Shown here piece by piece: positions 26,525 through 35,009 of a stretch of 64,000 nt of DNA. The notes beneath the pieces are model-generated. The model saw nothing but the letters and a program-made list of their open reading frames with translations. It made no database searches and had not been told where the DNA came from. Positions within the stretch are counted from its first letter, which is position 1. Every line of letters starts with the position of its first letter. The translations under genes were made by a program, and so were the position numbers. Source of the stretch: Rhodospirillales bacterium (lineage in GTDB: Bacteria; Pseudomonadota; Alphaproteobacteria; Micavibrionales; Micavibrionaceae); contig CP060239.1 in the NCBI GenBank assembly GCA_023898785.1, positions 620,001 to 684,000 on the forward strand. The letters are read 5' to 3'.

Positions 26525-27247
26525 ATGAATACCACTTTTTTAAAATTTGGTGCACAAGCCTCTATGGCCCTCTTATGGGCCAGTGAGGCTTTTGCTGCCG
26601 ATAGTGAAGAATTTATTGGCAAGGATTCTTCTGCGCCTGATTATATCGTGGAAGATGGGGCTGTGCATGCTGTCGATAAGCGTGGTGAAGCGGCTATACA
26701 TGTAGGCGAACATGCTGGTGAGCATGTGGATGTGGCACATCATGCTTCATCAGGTTTGCCGCAAATGGACCCTACGTGGTTTCCCAGCCAGATTTTTTGG
26801 CTCGCAGTAACTTTCCTATGTCTGTATGTGATTTTATCACGGAAGATTTTGCCGGAAATCTCTGGCACTTTGGAAGCTCGTCGTATGCAAATTCAAGAAG
26901 ATCTTGATAGTGCGCAAAGCTTAAAAGAAGAAGCGGAAGACGTTCATCAGGCCTATGATGAAATTCTCGATGGTGCGCGCAAGAAAGCCTCCGAACTGTT
27001 TGAAAGAGCTGAGGAAGATATAAAGACCACAACAAATAAAAAGCTCGATGAGCTTAGAGAGCGCGCAAACAAAGAAAACACAGAGACTGAAAAACAAATC
27101 GAAAAAGCCAAAACCGATGCGATGGCCGACATGTACGCAGTTGCAGCAGAAATTGCCAGTCTGGCAGCAGAGAAAATCGTCGGCATATCTACGGACATCG
27201 ATCAGGCAAAGTCTCTGGTTAAGAACATTGACAAAAAAGCAGCGTAA
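26525..27247 (+). CDS. atpF': ATP synthase F0 subunit b' with long N-terminal extension
   Basis: One of two peripheral-stalk subunits in alphaproteobacteria and photosynthetic lineages. The b-type core begins around residue 78 (DPTWFPSQIFWLAVTFLCLYVIL, one membrane helix) and continues as a long charged coiled coil. The first 75 residues look like a cleavable signal (cut after EAFA) plus a histidine-rich segment with HVGEHAGEHVDVAHHA. The function of that extension is unknown. It sits between atpE and atpF. Confidence 0.92.
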   Translation: MNTTFLKFGAQASMALLWASEAFAADSEEFIGKDSSAPDYIVEDGAVHAVDKRGEAAIHVGEHAGEHVDVAHHASSGLPQMDPTWFPSQIFWLAVTFLCLYVILSRKILPEISGTLEARRMQIQEDLDSAQSLKEEAEDVHQAYDEILDGARKKASELFERAEEDIKTTTNKKLDELRERANKENTETEKQIEKAKTDAMADMYAVAAEIASLAAEKIVGISTDIDQAKSLVKNIDKKAA

Positions 27248-27259
27248 AGGACAAAGGTA

Positions 27260-27748
27260 ATGACATTTCTCGAAGATCCTAGTATTTGGCTTCTATGTTC
27301 TTTCATTATTTTTGCAGGGCTGATTTTTAGATTCGGTAAAAATGCCCTGCTTTCCATGCTGGATCAGCGTATTGCGAGTATCCGTGAGGAAATCAAAACA
27401 GCGGAGAATTTGCGCGTTGAGGCTCAGGAGATGTTGGCGCAGTATCAGCGCAAGCATAAAGATGCGGTCAAAGATGCTGAAAATATTATCGCCAACGCAC
27501 AAAAGCAAGCCAAGCAAATTCAGAAAAAAGCGGAAGACGATCTGGATGAGGTGATTGCACGGCGTGAAAAACAGTTACAGGAACGTCTTGAGCGTATGAA
27601 GCAAAATGCGCAGGCTGAGATTCTTGAGTATGCCTCTTCTCTGGCAATTGCAGCGACCAGGGAGATTATCTCCGATAAGCTTGACAAAAAAGCCAACGAA
27701 AAGCTGGTGGCGCAAGCGATCAAAAATGTTGGTAAAAATCTCCATTAA
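27260..27748 (+). CDS. atpF: ATP synthase F0 subunit b
   Basis: The second peripheral-stalk subunit (162 aa). One N-terminal membrane helix (about residues 8-27) is followed by a long coiled coil rich in K, E, A and Q. AAAGG lies upstream of the ATG. It ends the F0 operon; F1 genes are not in the window, which is the usual split arrangement in alphaproteobacteria. Confidence 0.95.
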   Translation: MTFLEDPSIWLLCSFIIFAGLIFRFGKNALLSMLDQRIASIREEIKTAENLRVEAQEMLAQYQRKHKDAVKDAENIIANAQKQAKQIQKKAEDDLDEVIARREKQLQERLERMKQNAQAEILEYASSLAIAATREIISDKLDKKANEKLVAQAIKNVGKNLH

Positions 27749-27764
27749 TTCTTGAGGCCTGCCT

Positions 27765-29042
27765 ATGTCCGAAGCCCTTTTCCAGCAATCCCCACAGGAA
27801 ACTGTGCACACATTGGGGATGCAGGCCAAAGAGGCCAGCCGCATTCTTGTTCAAACGAGCGAATCCAACATCAACGCAATTTTGAACGCTTTAGCTGTGA
27901 AGTTGCGGGACAATGTTCCGATTCTTTTGGAAGGTAACGCCAAGGATTTGGCTGCTGGAGAACAAAAAGGACTTTCCCCTGCCCTGCTTGATCGGCTTGC
28001 TTTGAATGAGGAGCGGATTGAAGGCATGGCCGCAGGTGTTGAGACGGTTGCGAATTTGCCGGACCCTGTAAACCGTGTTTTGTGGGAGACCGAGCGCCCA
28101 AACGGTCTTAAAATTCAGCGCGTTGTAGTGCCGATTGGTGTATTGGGGATGATTTATGAATCCAGGCCGAATGTAGCCATTGATGCGGCGGCGCTGTGTT
28201 TAAAATCTCGTAATGCGGTCATCTTGCGTGGTGGTTCGGAAAGTTTGCATAGCTCGCTGGCGTTGCACCGCCTCATTCAGGAAACACTAAAAGAACATAG
28301 ATTGCCGGAAGGCGCAGTGGGCATGATTCCGGTTCCTGATCGCGCGGCGGTTGATGCCATGCTGGCGGCTGATCAATATATCGACGTCATGATACCGCGT
28401 GGAGGCAAAGGGCTTATTGAGCGCGTTCAAAACCATGCCCGCATGCCGGTATTCAGTCATCTGGACGGTATTTGCCATGTCTATATTCACAAAGACGCCG
28501 ATCCGCAAATTGCTGTTGAAGTCACGCGTAATTCGAAGCTGCGCCGTACGGGCCTGTGCAATGCCGCGGAAACGTTGCTGCTTGACCAGAAACTTGATCC
28601 GGAAATTGCAAAAGCCGTGCTTTCAAAACTTCTGGATGAAGGCTGCGAAATTGTTGGCGACAAGATGGCTCAGGCCTTGGATAGTCGAATTGGCGTAGCT
28701 TCAGCGCATGATTGGGGAATGGAATATCTGGATAAGAAAATCAGTTGCGCCGTTGTGGGCGGAATCGAAGAAGCTGTAAACCATATCAATACTTACGGAT
28801 CGCATCATACGGACAGTATTTTGACACAGGATGAAGAGACAGCGGCATATTTCTTTAAGAATGTCGATAGCGGCAGCGTCATGCATAATACCTCAACACA
28901 GTTCGCTGATGGCGGCGAATACGGTTTTGGCGCGGAAATCGGCATTGCGACAGGTAAAATGCATGCGCGCGGGCCTGTAGGGCTTGAGCAGCTATGCACT
29001 TACAAATATCTGGTACACGGCACTGGACAAACCCGGCCCTGA
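27765..29042 (+). CDS. proA: glutamate-5-semialdehyde dehydrogenase
   Basis: Reduces gamma-glutamyl phosphate to glutamate semialdehyde with NADPH in proline synthesis. The catalytic cysteine lies in RRTGLCNAAETLL near residue 264; IPRGGKGLIERV and GPVGLEQLCTYKY are also typical. Length is 425 aa. It starts 16 bases after atpF and is followed by nadD, so it forms the second half of a proB-proA-nadD cluster that has been split. Confidence 0.97.
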   Translation: MSEALFQQSPQETVHTLGMQAKEASRILVQTSESNINAILNALAVKLRDNVPILLEGNAKDLAAGEQKGLSPALLDRLALNEERIEGMAAGVETVANLPDPVNRVLWETERPNGLKIQRVVVPIGVLGMIYESRPNVAIDAAALCLKSRNAVILRGGSESLHSSLALHRLIQETLKEHRLPEGAVGMIPVPDRAAVDAMLAADQYIDVMIPRGGKGLIERVQNHARMPVFSHLDGICHVYIHKDADPQIAVEVTRNSKLRRTGLCNAAETLLLDQKLDPEIAKAVLSKLLDEGCEIVGDKMAQALDSRIGVASAHDWGMEYLDKKISCAVVGGIEEAVNHINTYGSHHTDSILTQDEETAAYFFKNVDSGSVMHNTSTQFADGGEYGFGAEIGIATGKMHARGPVGLEQLCTYKYLVHGTGQTRP

Positions 29043-29060
29043 CGAGCCACACTGGCCATT

Positions 29061-29705
29061 ATGTCTGTCTTTTCAAAGCCGCATTTACTGAATTCACCGC
29101 GCTGGAAGAATATGCGCGTGGGTTTGCTGGGCGGGTCGTTTAATCCGCCACATGCAGGCCATGTGCATATTTCCCTGGCGGCGCTTAAGGGGTTGCAGCT
29201 TGATGCGGTGTGGTGGCTGGTCAGTCCGCAAAACCCGATTAAGGACGTTAAAGCTCTTCCTCTGGCTAAGCGTATTGCTTTATGTCAGAAGCTTGTTGAT
29301 CATCCGAAAATTCTTGTTTCCGACATTGAAAAGGATCTGGGTACGTCGATTACCTATCACTCCATTCGCAAGCTTAAACGCCGTTATCCGTGTGCACAGT
29401 TTGTCTGGATCAGCGGAATGGATAATGCGCTCTCCTTACATAAATGGCATTACTGGCGTGAATTGCTCGATGAAATTCCGATGCTACATCTGACGCGCAG
29501 CCCGGCGCGTTCCTTGGTTTCCGGGTGTCCGTACCGAATGTATGGACATCAAAAACACATGGTCATTGATCATGGCAGTGCTTATCCGCTCGATTCGGGC
29601 ATATCCTACTGGATGATGCAGAAAAAAATGGTCAATATATCTTCGACTGAAATTCGTCATAATGCTTTGAAAAATAATAATAAAGCAACAAAAACGGCCG
29701 ATTAA
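29061..29705 (+). CDS. nadD: nicotinate-nucleotide adenylyltransferase
   Basis: Joins ATP and nicotinate mononucleotide in NAD synthesis. The nucleotidyltransferase motif GGSFNPPHAGHVHIS lies near residue 24, and the closing ISSTEIR near residue 194. The 17 residues before MRVGLLGGSFNPPH may be an extension; the internal Met at 29112 is an alternative start. It is followed by a candidate small RNA gene and then rsfS. Confidence 0.96.
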   Translation: MSVFSKPHLLNSPRWKNMRVGLLGGSFNPPHAGHVHISLAALKGLQLDAVWWLVSPQNPIKDVKALPLAKRIALCQKLVDHPKILVSDIEKDLGTSITYHSIRKLKRRYPCAQFVWISGMDNALSLHKWHYWRELLDEIPMLHLTRSPARSLVSGCPYRMYGHQKHMVIDHGSAYPLDSGISYWMMQKKMVNISSTEIRHNALKNNNKATKTAD

Positions 29706-29730
29706 ACGTGCACTGCGACAAGGATGATTG

Positions 29731-29759
29731 TTGCCGCGCAGGGCTAAACGGCCTATAAT
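29731..29759 (+). promoter_or_regulatory. strong sigma70-type promoter between nadD and rsfS
   Basis: TTGCCG (29731-29736) and a perfect TATAAT (29754-29759) are separated by 17 bases. Transcription should begin near 29766. It drives either the candidate small RNA that follows or a long leader of rsfS. Confidence 0.65.
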
Positions 29760-29765
29760 GATAGT

Positions 29766-29919
29766 ATGTGGTCTAAATGTGACGGCAGTAGCAGATCAAA
29801 CCGATGGGGGTTCAATGCAGCATAATCTCATTGGGCGGCGTTGTGAGTACGTTGTGGACCACAGATCTTGTGCCTGTATGTGCACAGCACCCGCTGGGCC
29901 TTTGCGTTCAGCTTTTTTT
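29766..29919 (+). ncRNA. candidate structured small RNA of about 150 nt
   Basis: The predicted start is at the foot of a long-range stem: TGTGGTC (29767-29773) pairs with GACCACA (29857-29863). The RNA ends at a hairpin (29893-29899 with 29906-29912) followed by seven T. Promoter, closing stem and terminator fit one unit. I do not recognise the family. An 80-codon frame overlapping it has no coding character. It could instead be a regulated leader of rsfS. Confidence 0.5.
29893..29919 (+). terminator. rho-independent terminator
   Basis: GCTGGGC and GTTCAGC form a 7-pair stem (two G-U) with a 6-base loop, followed by TTTTTTT. It lies 44 bases before the proposed rsfS start, so it could end the small RNA or act as an attenuator. 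Confidence 0.6.
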
Positions 29920-29963
29920 ATGTTCGTAGAAACTAATATAAAGCAAGGAAGGAGGCCTCGGCC

Positions 29964-30362
29964 ATTTTAACCCATGATCCGCATCACGGTTCCAAAGGAC
30001 GCTTAACCCCTAGTGAACTGAAAAGCCTTATCGAGCAGTCGTTAGATGCAGATAAGGCCGAAGATATTGTCAGCATTAAACTGGATGAACAAACCGGATT
30101 GGCTGATTATATGATCATTGCATCAGGAACGTCGTCACGTCATGTGAGTGCGCTGACAGATAAAATTCTTAAGCGACTGGCGCTCAACGGTATTAAGAGC
30201 GTTGGTGTGGAAGGCAAGGATCGATCGGACTGGGTTGCTATTGATGCAGGGGATGTGATCATTCATCTGTTCAGGCCTGAGGTCCGCAATTTTTACAATA
30301 TCGAAAAAATGTGGGGGAATTTCCAGCCCTTCGAAGTTGTCAGAGATCCGTTACACGCATAA
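29964..30362 (+). CDS. rsfS: ribosomal silencing factor RsfS
   Basis: Binds L14 and blocks subunit joining in starvation. ADYMIIASGTSSRHV and GVEGKDRSDWVAIDAGDVIIHLF are diagnostic. The family needs about 33 residues before this motif, and they are encoded (LTPSELKSLIEQSLDADKAE), but no in-frame ATG, GTG or TTG precedes them. The best start is ATT at 29964, 8 bases after a perfect AAGGAGG, giving 132 aa. The in-frame ATG at 30111 would cut into the conserved core. A frameshift error near 29974, where an out-of-frame ATG exists, is the alternative. Confidence 0.9.
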   Translation: MLTHDPHHGSKGRLTPSELKSLIEQSLDADKAEDIVSIKLDEQTGLADYMIIASGTSSRHVSALTDKILKRLALNGIKSVGVEGKDRSDWVAIDAGDVIIHLFRPEVRNFYNIEKMWGNFQPFEVVRDPLHA

Positions 30363-30379
30363 CGCTTAGTATATATTTC

Positions 30380-30835
30380 ATGAATATTGAAATTCTCGCC
30401 TGTGGGCGTATGAAAAAAGGTGCGCATGCGGATCTGTTTCAGGATTATCTGAAGCGGATGGATTGGAATGTACACGTTCACGAGATTGAATCCCGTTATA
30501 AAGAGCAGAAAAAAATTCACAGCGATGAATGCGTTCAGATTTTGGCGCGTATTAAGCCGGATTGTTTTGTCATTGCATTGGATGAACGCGGCAAGACCAT
30601 GCCATCGCGTGAGATTGCGGCAAAATTTGAGATGTTGCAAAATGAAAGCCACGCGCAAGTGCAGTGTATTTTGGGCGGTGCGGATGGTTTGAATGATACG
30701 ATTCGCGCGCGTGCCGATTTTCTCCTCAGCTTTGGCCGCCAAACATGGCCGCATATGCTTGCACGCGTGATGCTTTTAGAGCAGATTTACAGGAGCCAAC
30801 AAATTTTGAAAAAACATCCCTATCATCGGGATTAA
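30380..30835 (+). CDS. rlmH: 23S rRNA pseudouridine-1915 N3-methyltransferase
   Basis: A SPOUT-family methyltransferase acting on assembled 70S ribosomes. MNIEILACGRMKKG opens the protein; the knot motif ILGGADGLND and the C-terminal HPYHRD are typical. The ATG at 30380 gives the usual length (151 aa). It lies 17 bases after rsfS, the standard pairing. Confidence 0.96.
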   Translation: MNIEILACGRMKKGAHADLFQDYLKRMDWNVHVHEIESRYKEQKKIHSDECVQILARIKPDCFVIALDERGKTMPSREIAAKFEMLQNESHAQVQCILGGADGLNDTIRARADFLLSFGRQTWPHMLARVMLLEQIYRSQQILKKHPYHRD

Positions 30836-30854
30836 ATTTTGAGACCTAAGTTCT

Positions 30855-32006
30855 ATGCGCCTGTTTCTAGTTTTATTGTTTCTGTTTATGCCTGCTGCGA
30901 TGGTGCAGGCTCAAGATGCCCCAGTTCCGCCGAAGAAAGAAAACCTAGACACCAAGCTGAAAAATACAAAGGCCAACAAAAAAGCGCTGGAAGCTGATCT
31001 TAAGACGATAGAAAAAGATTTGAACGCGACTAAAAATTCTCTGGTCAAAACGGCCAAGGCGATTCAGAAAAATGAGAAAGAACTGCAAAATCTGGATTTG
31101 AAAATTGCGGATCTGGAAAAGGAAGAAAAATCTCTTTCAGAAAAATTACAAAATGATCGCGGGTCGATTTCACGGCTTATTTTGGCGCTGGAGCGAATTC
31201 GCCGCTTGCCGCCAGAAGCGCTTATTGTGCGTCCCGAAGCGCCACTCAAAACTGCGCAAAGCGCGATGTTGCTGGAAGAGATTTTACCGGCCCTGAACAA
31301 GCAGGCAACAGATCTGAAAGTAACGCTTGAGAATCTGCAAAGTGTATCAGAGGATTTGCAGGCTAAACGCGCCGCTATGGTTGAGTCTTCAAAAAAGCTG
31401 GAGGCGCAGCAGCGCGAACTGAATGCAATGGTTAAAAAGCGTACCCGGCTTTATGCCAGTACGCGCAATGATATTGCTGCGCAGCAGAAAAAGGTTGCAA
31501 AGATTTCTGCACAAGCGAAAAATCTTGCCGATCTTGTTAGCCGTTTGGATGCTGACCGCGCACGAGGACAGGAAGTAGCGCAAGCCAATAAAAAACGTAT
31601 TGTCAGACAAGAGCCGCCAAAGTCTGGGCAGCCACGCCTGCCCCTGCCCGGTATAATCAAGACCGGCTATAATGAGCCAGATAATTTTGGTGCACCGAGC
31701 AAAGGGCTTGATATTGAAGGACGCGCGGGGGCTTTGGTTGTTGCGCCAATGGGCGGAATTATCCGTTTTGCCGGGTATTTTAAAAATTATGGCAATATGG
31801 TGATCCTTGAACATCAAAAAGGATGGCATAGTCTTATTGCAGGTTTGGAAAATATTGATACAGTGGTCGGACAATCTGTTGGAGCTGGCGAGCCTTTGGG
31901 TGTGCTTCACAAAAGTTCTACCAGTCAAAGACCTGTTTTGTATTATGAGCTGCGCCATAAAGGCAAAGCCGTGGACCCGGCCAAAAAATTTGGAGATTTA
32001 AGCTGA
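30855..32006 (+). CDS. EnvC-like murein hydrolase activator (degenerate LytM/M23 domain)
   Basis: A periplasmic protein with a signal peptide (cut near AQA-QD), a long coiled coil (about residues 30-245) and a C-terminal M23/LytM domain. The zinc-ligand motifs are not intact: the expected HxxxD is replaced by SKGLDIEG, and the HxH by YYELRH. This matches the degenerate active sites of EnvC, which activates amidases instead of cutting murein itself. The stop overlaps the ctpA start region, so the two genes are coupled. Confidence 0.88.
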   Translation: MRLFLVLLFLFMPAAMVQAQDAPVPPKKENLDTKLKNTKANKKALEADLKTIEKDLNATKNSLVKTAKAIQKNEKELQNLDLKIADLEKEEKSLSEKLQNDRGSISRLILALERIRRLPPEALIVRPEAPLKTAQSAMLLEEILPALNKQATDLKVTLENLQSVSEDLQAKRAAMVESSKKLEAQQRELNAMVKKRTRLYASTRNDIAAQQKKVAKISAQAKNLADLVSRLDADRARGQEVAQANKKRIVRQEPPKSGQPRLPLPGIIKTGYNEPDNFGAPSKGLDIEGRAGALVVAPMGGIIRFAGYFKNYGNMVILEHQKGWHSLIAGLENIDTVVGQSVGAGEPLGVLHKSSTSQRPVLYYELRHKGKAVDPAKKFGDLS

Positions 32007-33385
32007 TGCGCATACTGACACTGTTTCTTGTTGCTCTTACCCTTATGGTGTTTACATTTCACGGTGTTTTTGCACAGAACGTGGACGAGCCGCGCACAGC
32101 AGGCACACAGCCTGCTGTAGAAGATCACAGCGATACTTACCGTCAGCTTGATTTGTTTGGCGACGTGTTTGAGCGCGTGCGCGCGCAATATGTTGAGGAA
32201 ACAGCAGACCATGAACTGATCGAAAGTGCTATTAATGGCATGCTTACGGCGCTGGACCCGCATTCATCCTATCTTAATAATGAAAAATTTGAAGATATGC
32301 AGATTAGCACACGCGGCGAGTTTGGCGGCTTGGGAATTGAAGTTACGATGGAAAACGGCGTTATCAAAGTGGTTTCACCAATTGATGATACTCCTGCGTT
32401 TCGTGCCGGAGTTCTGGCCGGAGATTACATAGTGCAAATTGATGATGAGCCTGTGATGGGTTTAACACTCTCAGAGGCTGTTGATAAAATGCGCGGCAAG
32501 GTTGGCACGGAGATTGATCTTCTCATAACTCGTGAGAGTGCAGATGCGCCAATTGAGATGACGTTGGTTCGCGATATCATCAAGATTCGCTCTGTACGTC
32601 ACCGAGTTGAAGGCAACTCCGGCTATGTACGCATTACCACTTTCAACCAAAATGCAGATAGCGGTGTTAAAAAGGCTATTCAGGAAATTAAGGCTGAGCT
32701 TGGTAACAAGCTGAATGGTTATGTGCTGGATTTGCGTAATAATCCCGGTGGCTTGCTGGATCAGGCGATTGCGGTTTCTGATATATTTTTAGATAAGGGC
32801 GAGATTGTCTCGACGCGCGGGCGACATGAAGATGATACCAAGCGTGACAATGCTACACCGGGCGATCTGGCCGAAGGTTTGCCAATTATCGTTCTTATCA
32901 ATGGTGGATCGGCTTCAGCATCGGAGATTGTTGCCGGCGCATTGCAAGACCATCGCCGTGCGATTTTGCTTGGAACACAATCTTTTGGTAAAGGCTCTGT
33001 ACAAACAGTAATCCCGTTGCCCGGTCATGGCGCTATGCGTTTGACAACAGCTCGTTACTATACGCCATCGGGGCGCTCTATTCAGGCTAAAGGCATTGAG
33101 CCGGATATCCTTGTTGAGCCTGCTAAGATCGAATCCTATAATATTAAACGTTTGCGAGAAGAAAATCTGAAAGGTGCACTTGATAGAAAAGCCGTGAAGG
33201 ATGATAGTGAGAGTACGGAAGAGAGCGAAGGTGAGGATGAAGAAGTCCAGGATTATCAACTGATGCGCGCTCTTGATCTTCTTAATGGCCTGATGCTGTA
33301 TAAAGGTGAGCCGCGCGCGGTGAATGACAACGCTCCTGCCCCTGAGGCTGAACCGTCAGCAGCAGAGACGCAAAGTCAACCGTAA
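32006..33385 (+). CDS. ctpA: S41-family carboxy-terminal processing protease
   Basis: An exported serine protease with a signal peptide (ends VFAQN), a PDZ domain (about residues 90-180) and the S41 catalytic domain. The serine motif GGSASASEIVAGAL and the lysine motif QSFGKGSVQT are present. The C-terminal tail is acidic and low-complexity. It shares one base with the EnvC-like gene before it. This pair is conserved in alphaproteobacteria and is thought to act in cell-envelope turnover. Confidence 0.95.
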   Translation: MRILTLFLVALTLMVFTFHGVFAQNVDEPRTAGTQPAVEDHSDTYRQLDLFGDVFERVRAQYVEETADHELIESAINGMLTALDPHSSYLNNEKFEDMQISTRGEFGGLGIEVTMENGVIKVVSPIDDTPAFRAGVLAGDYIVQIDDEPVMGLTLSEAVDKMRGKVGTEIDLLITRESADAPIEMTLVRDIIKIRSVRHRVEGNSGYVRITTFNQNADSGVKKAIQEIKAELGNKLNGYVLDLRNNPGGLLDQAIAVSDIFLDKGEIVSTRGRHEDDTKRDNATPGDLAEGLPIIVLINGGSASASEIVAGALQDHRRAILLGTQSFGKGSVQTVIPLPGHGAMRLTTARYYTPSGRSIQAKGIEPDILVEPAKIESYNIKRLREENLKGALDRKAVKDDSESTEESEGEDEEVQDYQLMRALDLLNGLMLYKGEPRAVNDNAPAPEAEPSAAETQSQP

Positions 33386-33394
33386 AGGATTTTT

Positions 33395-34522
33395 ATGGAA
33401 CTGATGCACAGCATTCAGAAGCGTTTTTCTTTTAAAAGCTTTGCGCGTGGCGTGTTTGTCCTTCTGGCTGTCTATGGCGCCTTGTTTGGTTATGCCTTTT
33501 TGCAGGCTGATGTTACGCGGGAATATCTGCAATCCAAGCTGGCAAGTCAGACTGTTTTGATTGATGGTCTGAGCGAGACAGGTTTTATTGACGCGCAAGA
33601 TCATCTGGGCGCAGAGGATCTCGTTGAAGCACCTTCTTCTGCACATGGTTCAGAGCATAGCGCTATAGAGAACATCTCTCATGAAGACAACAGCAGCTTG
33701 AAGGATGTCGTCATCCAAGATGCTAAGTCGCTTGGTAAGGCACCCGTTGAAGGCTTGTTTGAAGACAGCGCGTTTGGTCGTCTCCCCATTGCAAAGAATG
33801 CGGTTGAGACGCCTTTTGCGGCTTACCGTAAACCGTTTGTGCTTAATCAGGAGCGGCCCTTTATTGCCGTAGTCGTAGAACAGTTTGGTCTTTCGAATGC
33901 TCTATCGGAAGAAATGATTGCGGCGTTGCCTGCTTCGGTTTCTTTTGTTCTTACACCTTATAGCCAGAATCCTGAGAGATGGGTTAGTGAAGCGCGTGCC
34001 GACGGGCATGAGGTTTGGCTGCATTTACCGATGGAAAACAAGAATTTTCCAATGGAAGATCCTGGTGCGAAAGGCCTGCTGACGCGGGTAAGCCTTCAAT
34101 ATAATCAGGATCGTATTCAATGGTTAATGGGGCGGATAACCGGCTATGTCGGCGTGGCAGCGTATACTGACGATACTTTGGATAACGCCGGACAAATGTT
34201 TAAAAATATGGCGAATGATCTTTTTAGGCGCGGGCTTGGCTTCCTTGAGTTGAACAGCGAAGAAAAAAGTTTTTTTGAGCCCATAGCCGAGGAAATGCAC
34301 ACTCCACATACGGCCGTACAAAGCTATATTGATGTTGTCGATCCGCAACGCCCGGCGATTAAAAAGGCGTTGAAGCAGATTGATGCGCAGGGCGGGACGC
34401 TGGTGGTTGTGCGCCCGTCTCCGCGTAATATTCCGGCGCTCAAACGTTGGCTGGAGTCTTTGCAAAAACGTGGTATCCAGATCGTACCGGTTTCCGCTGT
34501 GGCGGCGGCAAATAATTATTAG
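33395..34522 (+). CDS. divergent polysaccharide deacetylase family protein
   Basis: One N-terminal membrane anchor (about residues 20-40) is followed by a low-complexity linker and a deacetylase-like domain starting near residue 145. FIAVVVEQFGLSN, VSFVLTPYSQNPERWVSEARADGHEVWLHLPME and the C-terminal VRPSPRNIPALKRW match the divergent (YibQ/DUF610-type) branch. That branch often lacks full catalytic metal ligands. It lies in the envC-ctpA-rppH series found in many alphaproteobacteria. Its substrate is not known. Confidence 0.87.
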   Translation: MELMHSIQKRFSFKSFARGVFVLLAVYGALFGYAFLQADVTREYLQSKLASQTVLIDGLSETGFIDAQDHLGAEDLVEAPSSAHGSEHSAIENISHEDNSSLKDVVIQDAKSLGKAPVEGLFEDSAFGRLPIAKNAVETPFAAYRKPFVLNQERPFIAVVVEQFGLSNALSEEMIAALPASVSFVLTPYSQNPERWVSEARADGHEVWLHLPMENKNFPMEDPGAKGLLTRVSLQYNQDRIQWLMGRITGYVGVAAYTDDTLDNAGQMFKNMANDLFRRGLGFLELNSEEKSFFEPIAEEMHTPHTAVQSYIDVVDPQRPAIKKALKQIDAQGGTLVVVRPSPRNIPALKRWLESLQKRGIQIVPVSAVAAANNY

Positions 34523-34532
34523 GGATTTTAAA

Positions 34533-35009
34533 ATGGATAAAAGCGCCCTGCCCTATAGACCCTGTGTCGGGATCGCTTTATTTAATGCTCAGGGGCATGT
34601 TTTCGTCGGTGAACGAATTGATACGCCCGGTGCCTGGCAGATGCCGCAGGGTGGCATTGACGAGGGTGAGGATTTGGAAGTGGCGGCGCGGCGAGAGCTG
34701 TGCGAAGAAATTGGTACGGATAGCGCGGAGCTGTTGAAAATCAGCGAGCAAACTACGCGCTATGATTTACCTGCTCATTTGCTGGGCAGGCTCTGGGACG
34801 GTCGCTATCGAGGGCAGGAACAGCACTGGGTGGCGATGCGGTTTACCGGCGAGGACAGCGACATTCGGCTGGATGCTGATCAGCGCCCGGAATTTAAAGC
34901 CTGGCAGTGGGTGGCTCTAAGCGATACGCTCAAACTCATCGTGCCGTTTAAGCAAGATACTTATCAGAGAGTTATTGCGATGTTTTCTGAGCTGTCATTG
35001 CGAGCGTAG
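34533..35009 (+). CDS. rppH: RNA 5'-pyrophosphohydrolase
   Basis: A Nudix hydrolase that removes pyrophosphate from mRNA 5' ends and starts decay. PYRPCVGIALFN opens the domain, and the Nudix box is GGIDEGEDLEVAARRELCEEIG-like at about residues 37-58. The ATG at 34533 gives 158 aa; a longer upstream frame overlaps the previous gene and is not real. The last five codons and the stop are supplied by the palindromic repeat at 34994-35060, so the natural C-terminus may have been altered. Confidence 0.95.
   Translation: MDKSALPYRPCVGIALFNAQGHVFVGERIDTPGAWQMPQGGIDEGEDLEVAARRELCEEIGTDSAELLKISEQTTRYDLPAHLLGRLWDGRYRGQEQHWVAMRFTGEDSDIRLDADQRPEFKAWQWVALSDTLKLIVPFKQDTYQRVIAMFSELSLRA

Noticed and set aside
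29728..29970. 80-codon frame between nadD and rsfS
   Set aside because: Overlaps a promoter, a long-range RNA stem and a terminator; the product is R/C-rich and featureless. An RNA gene explains the region better.
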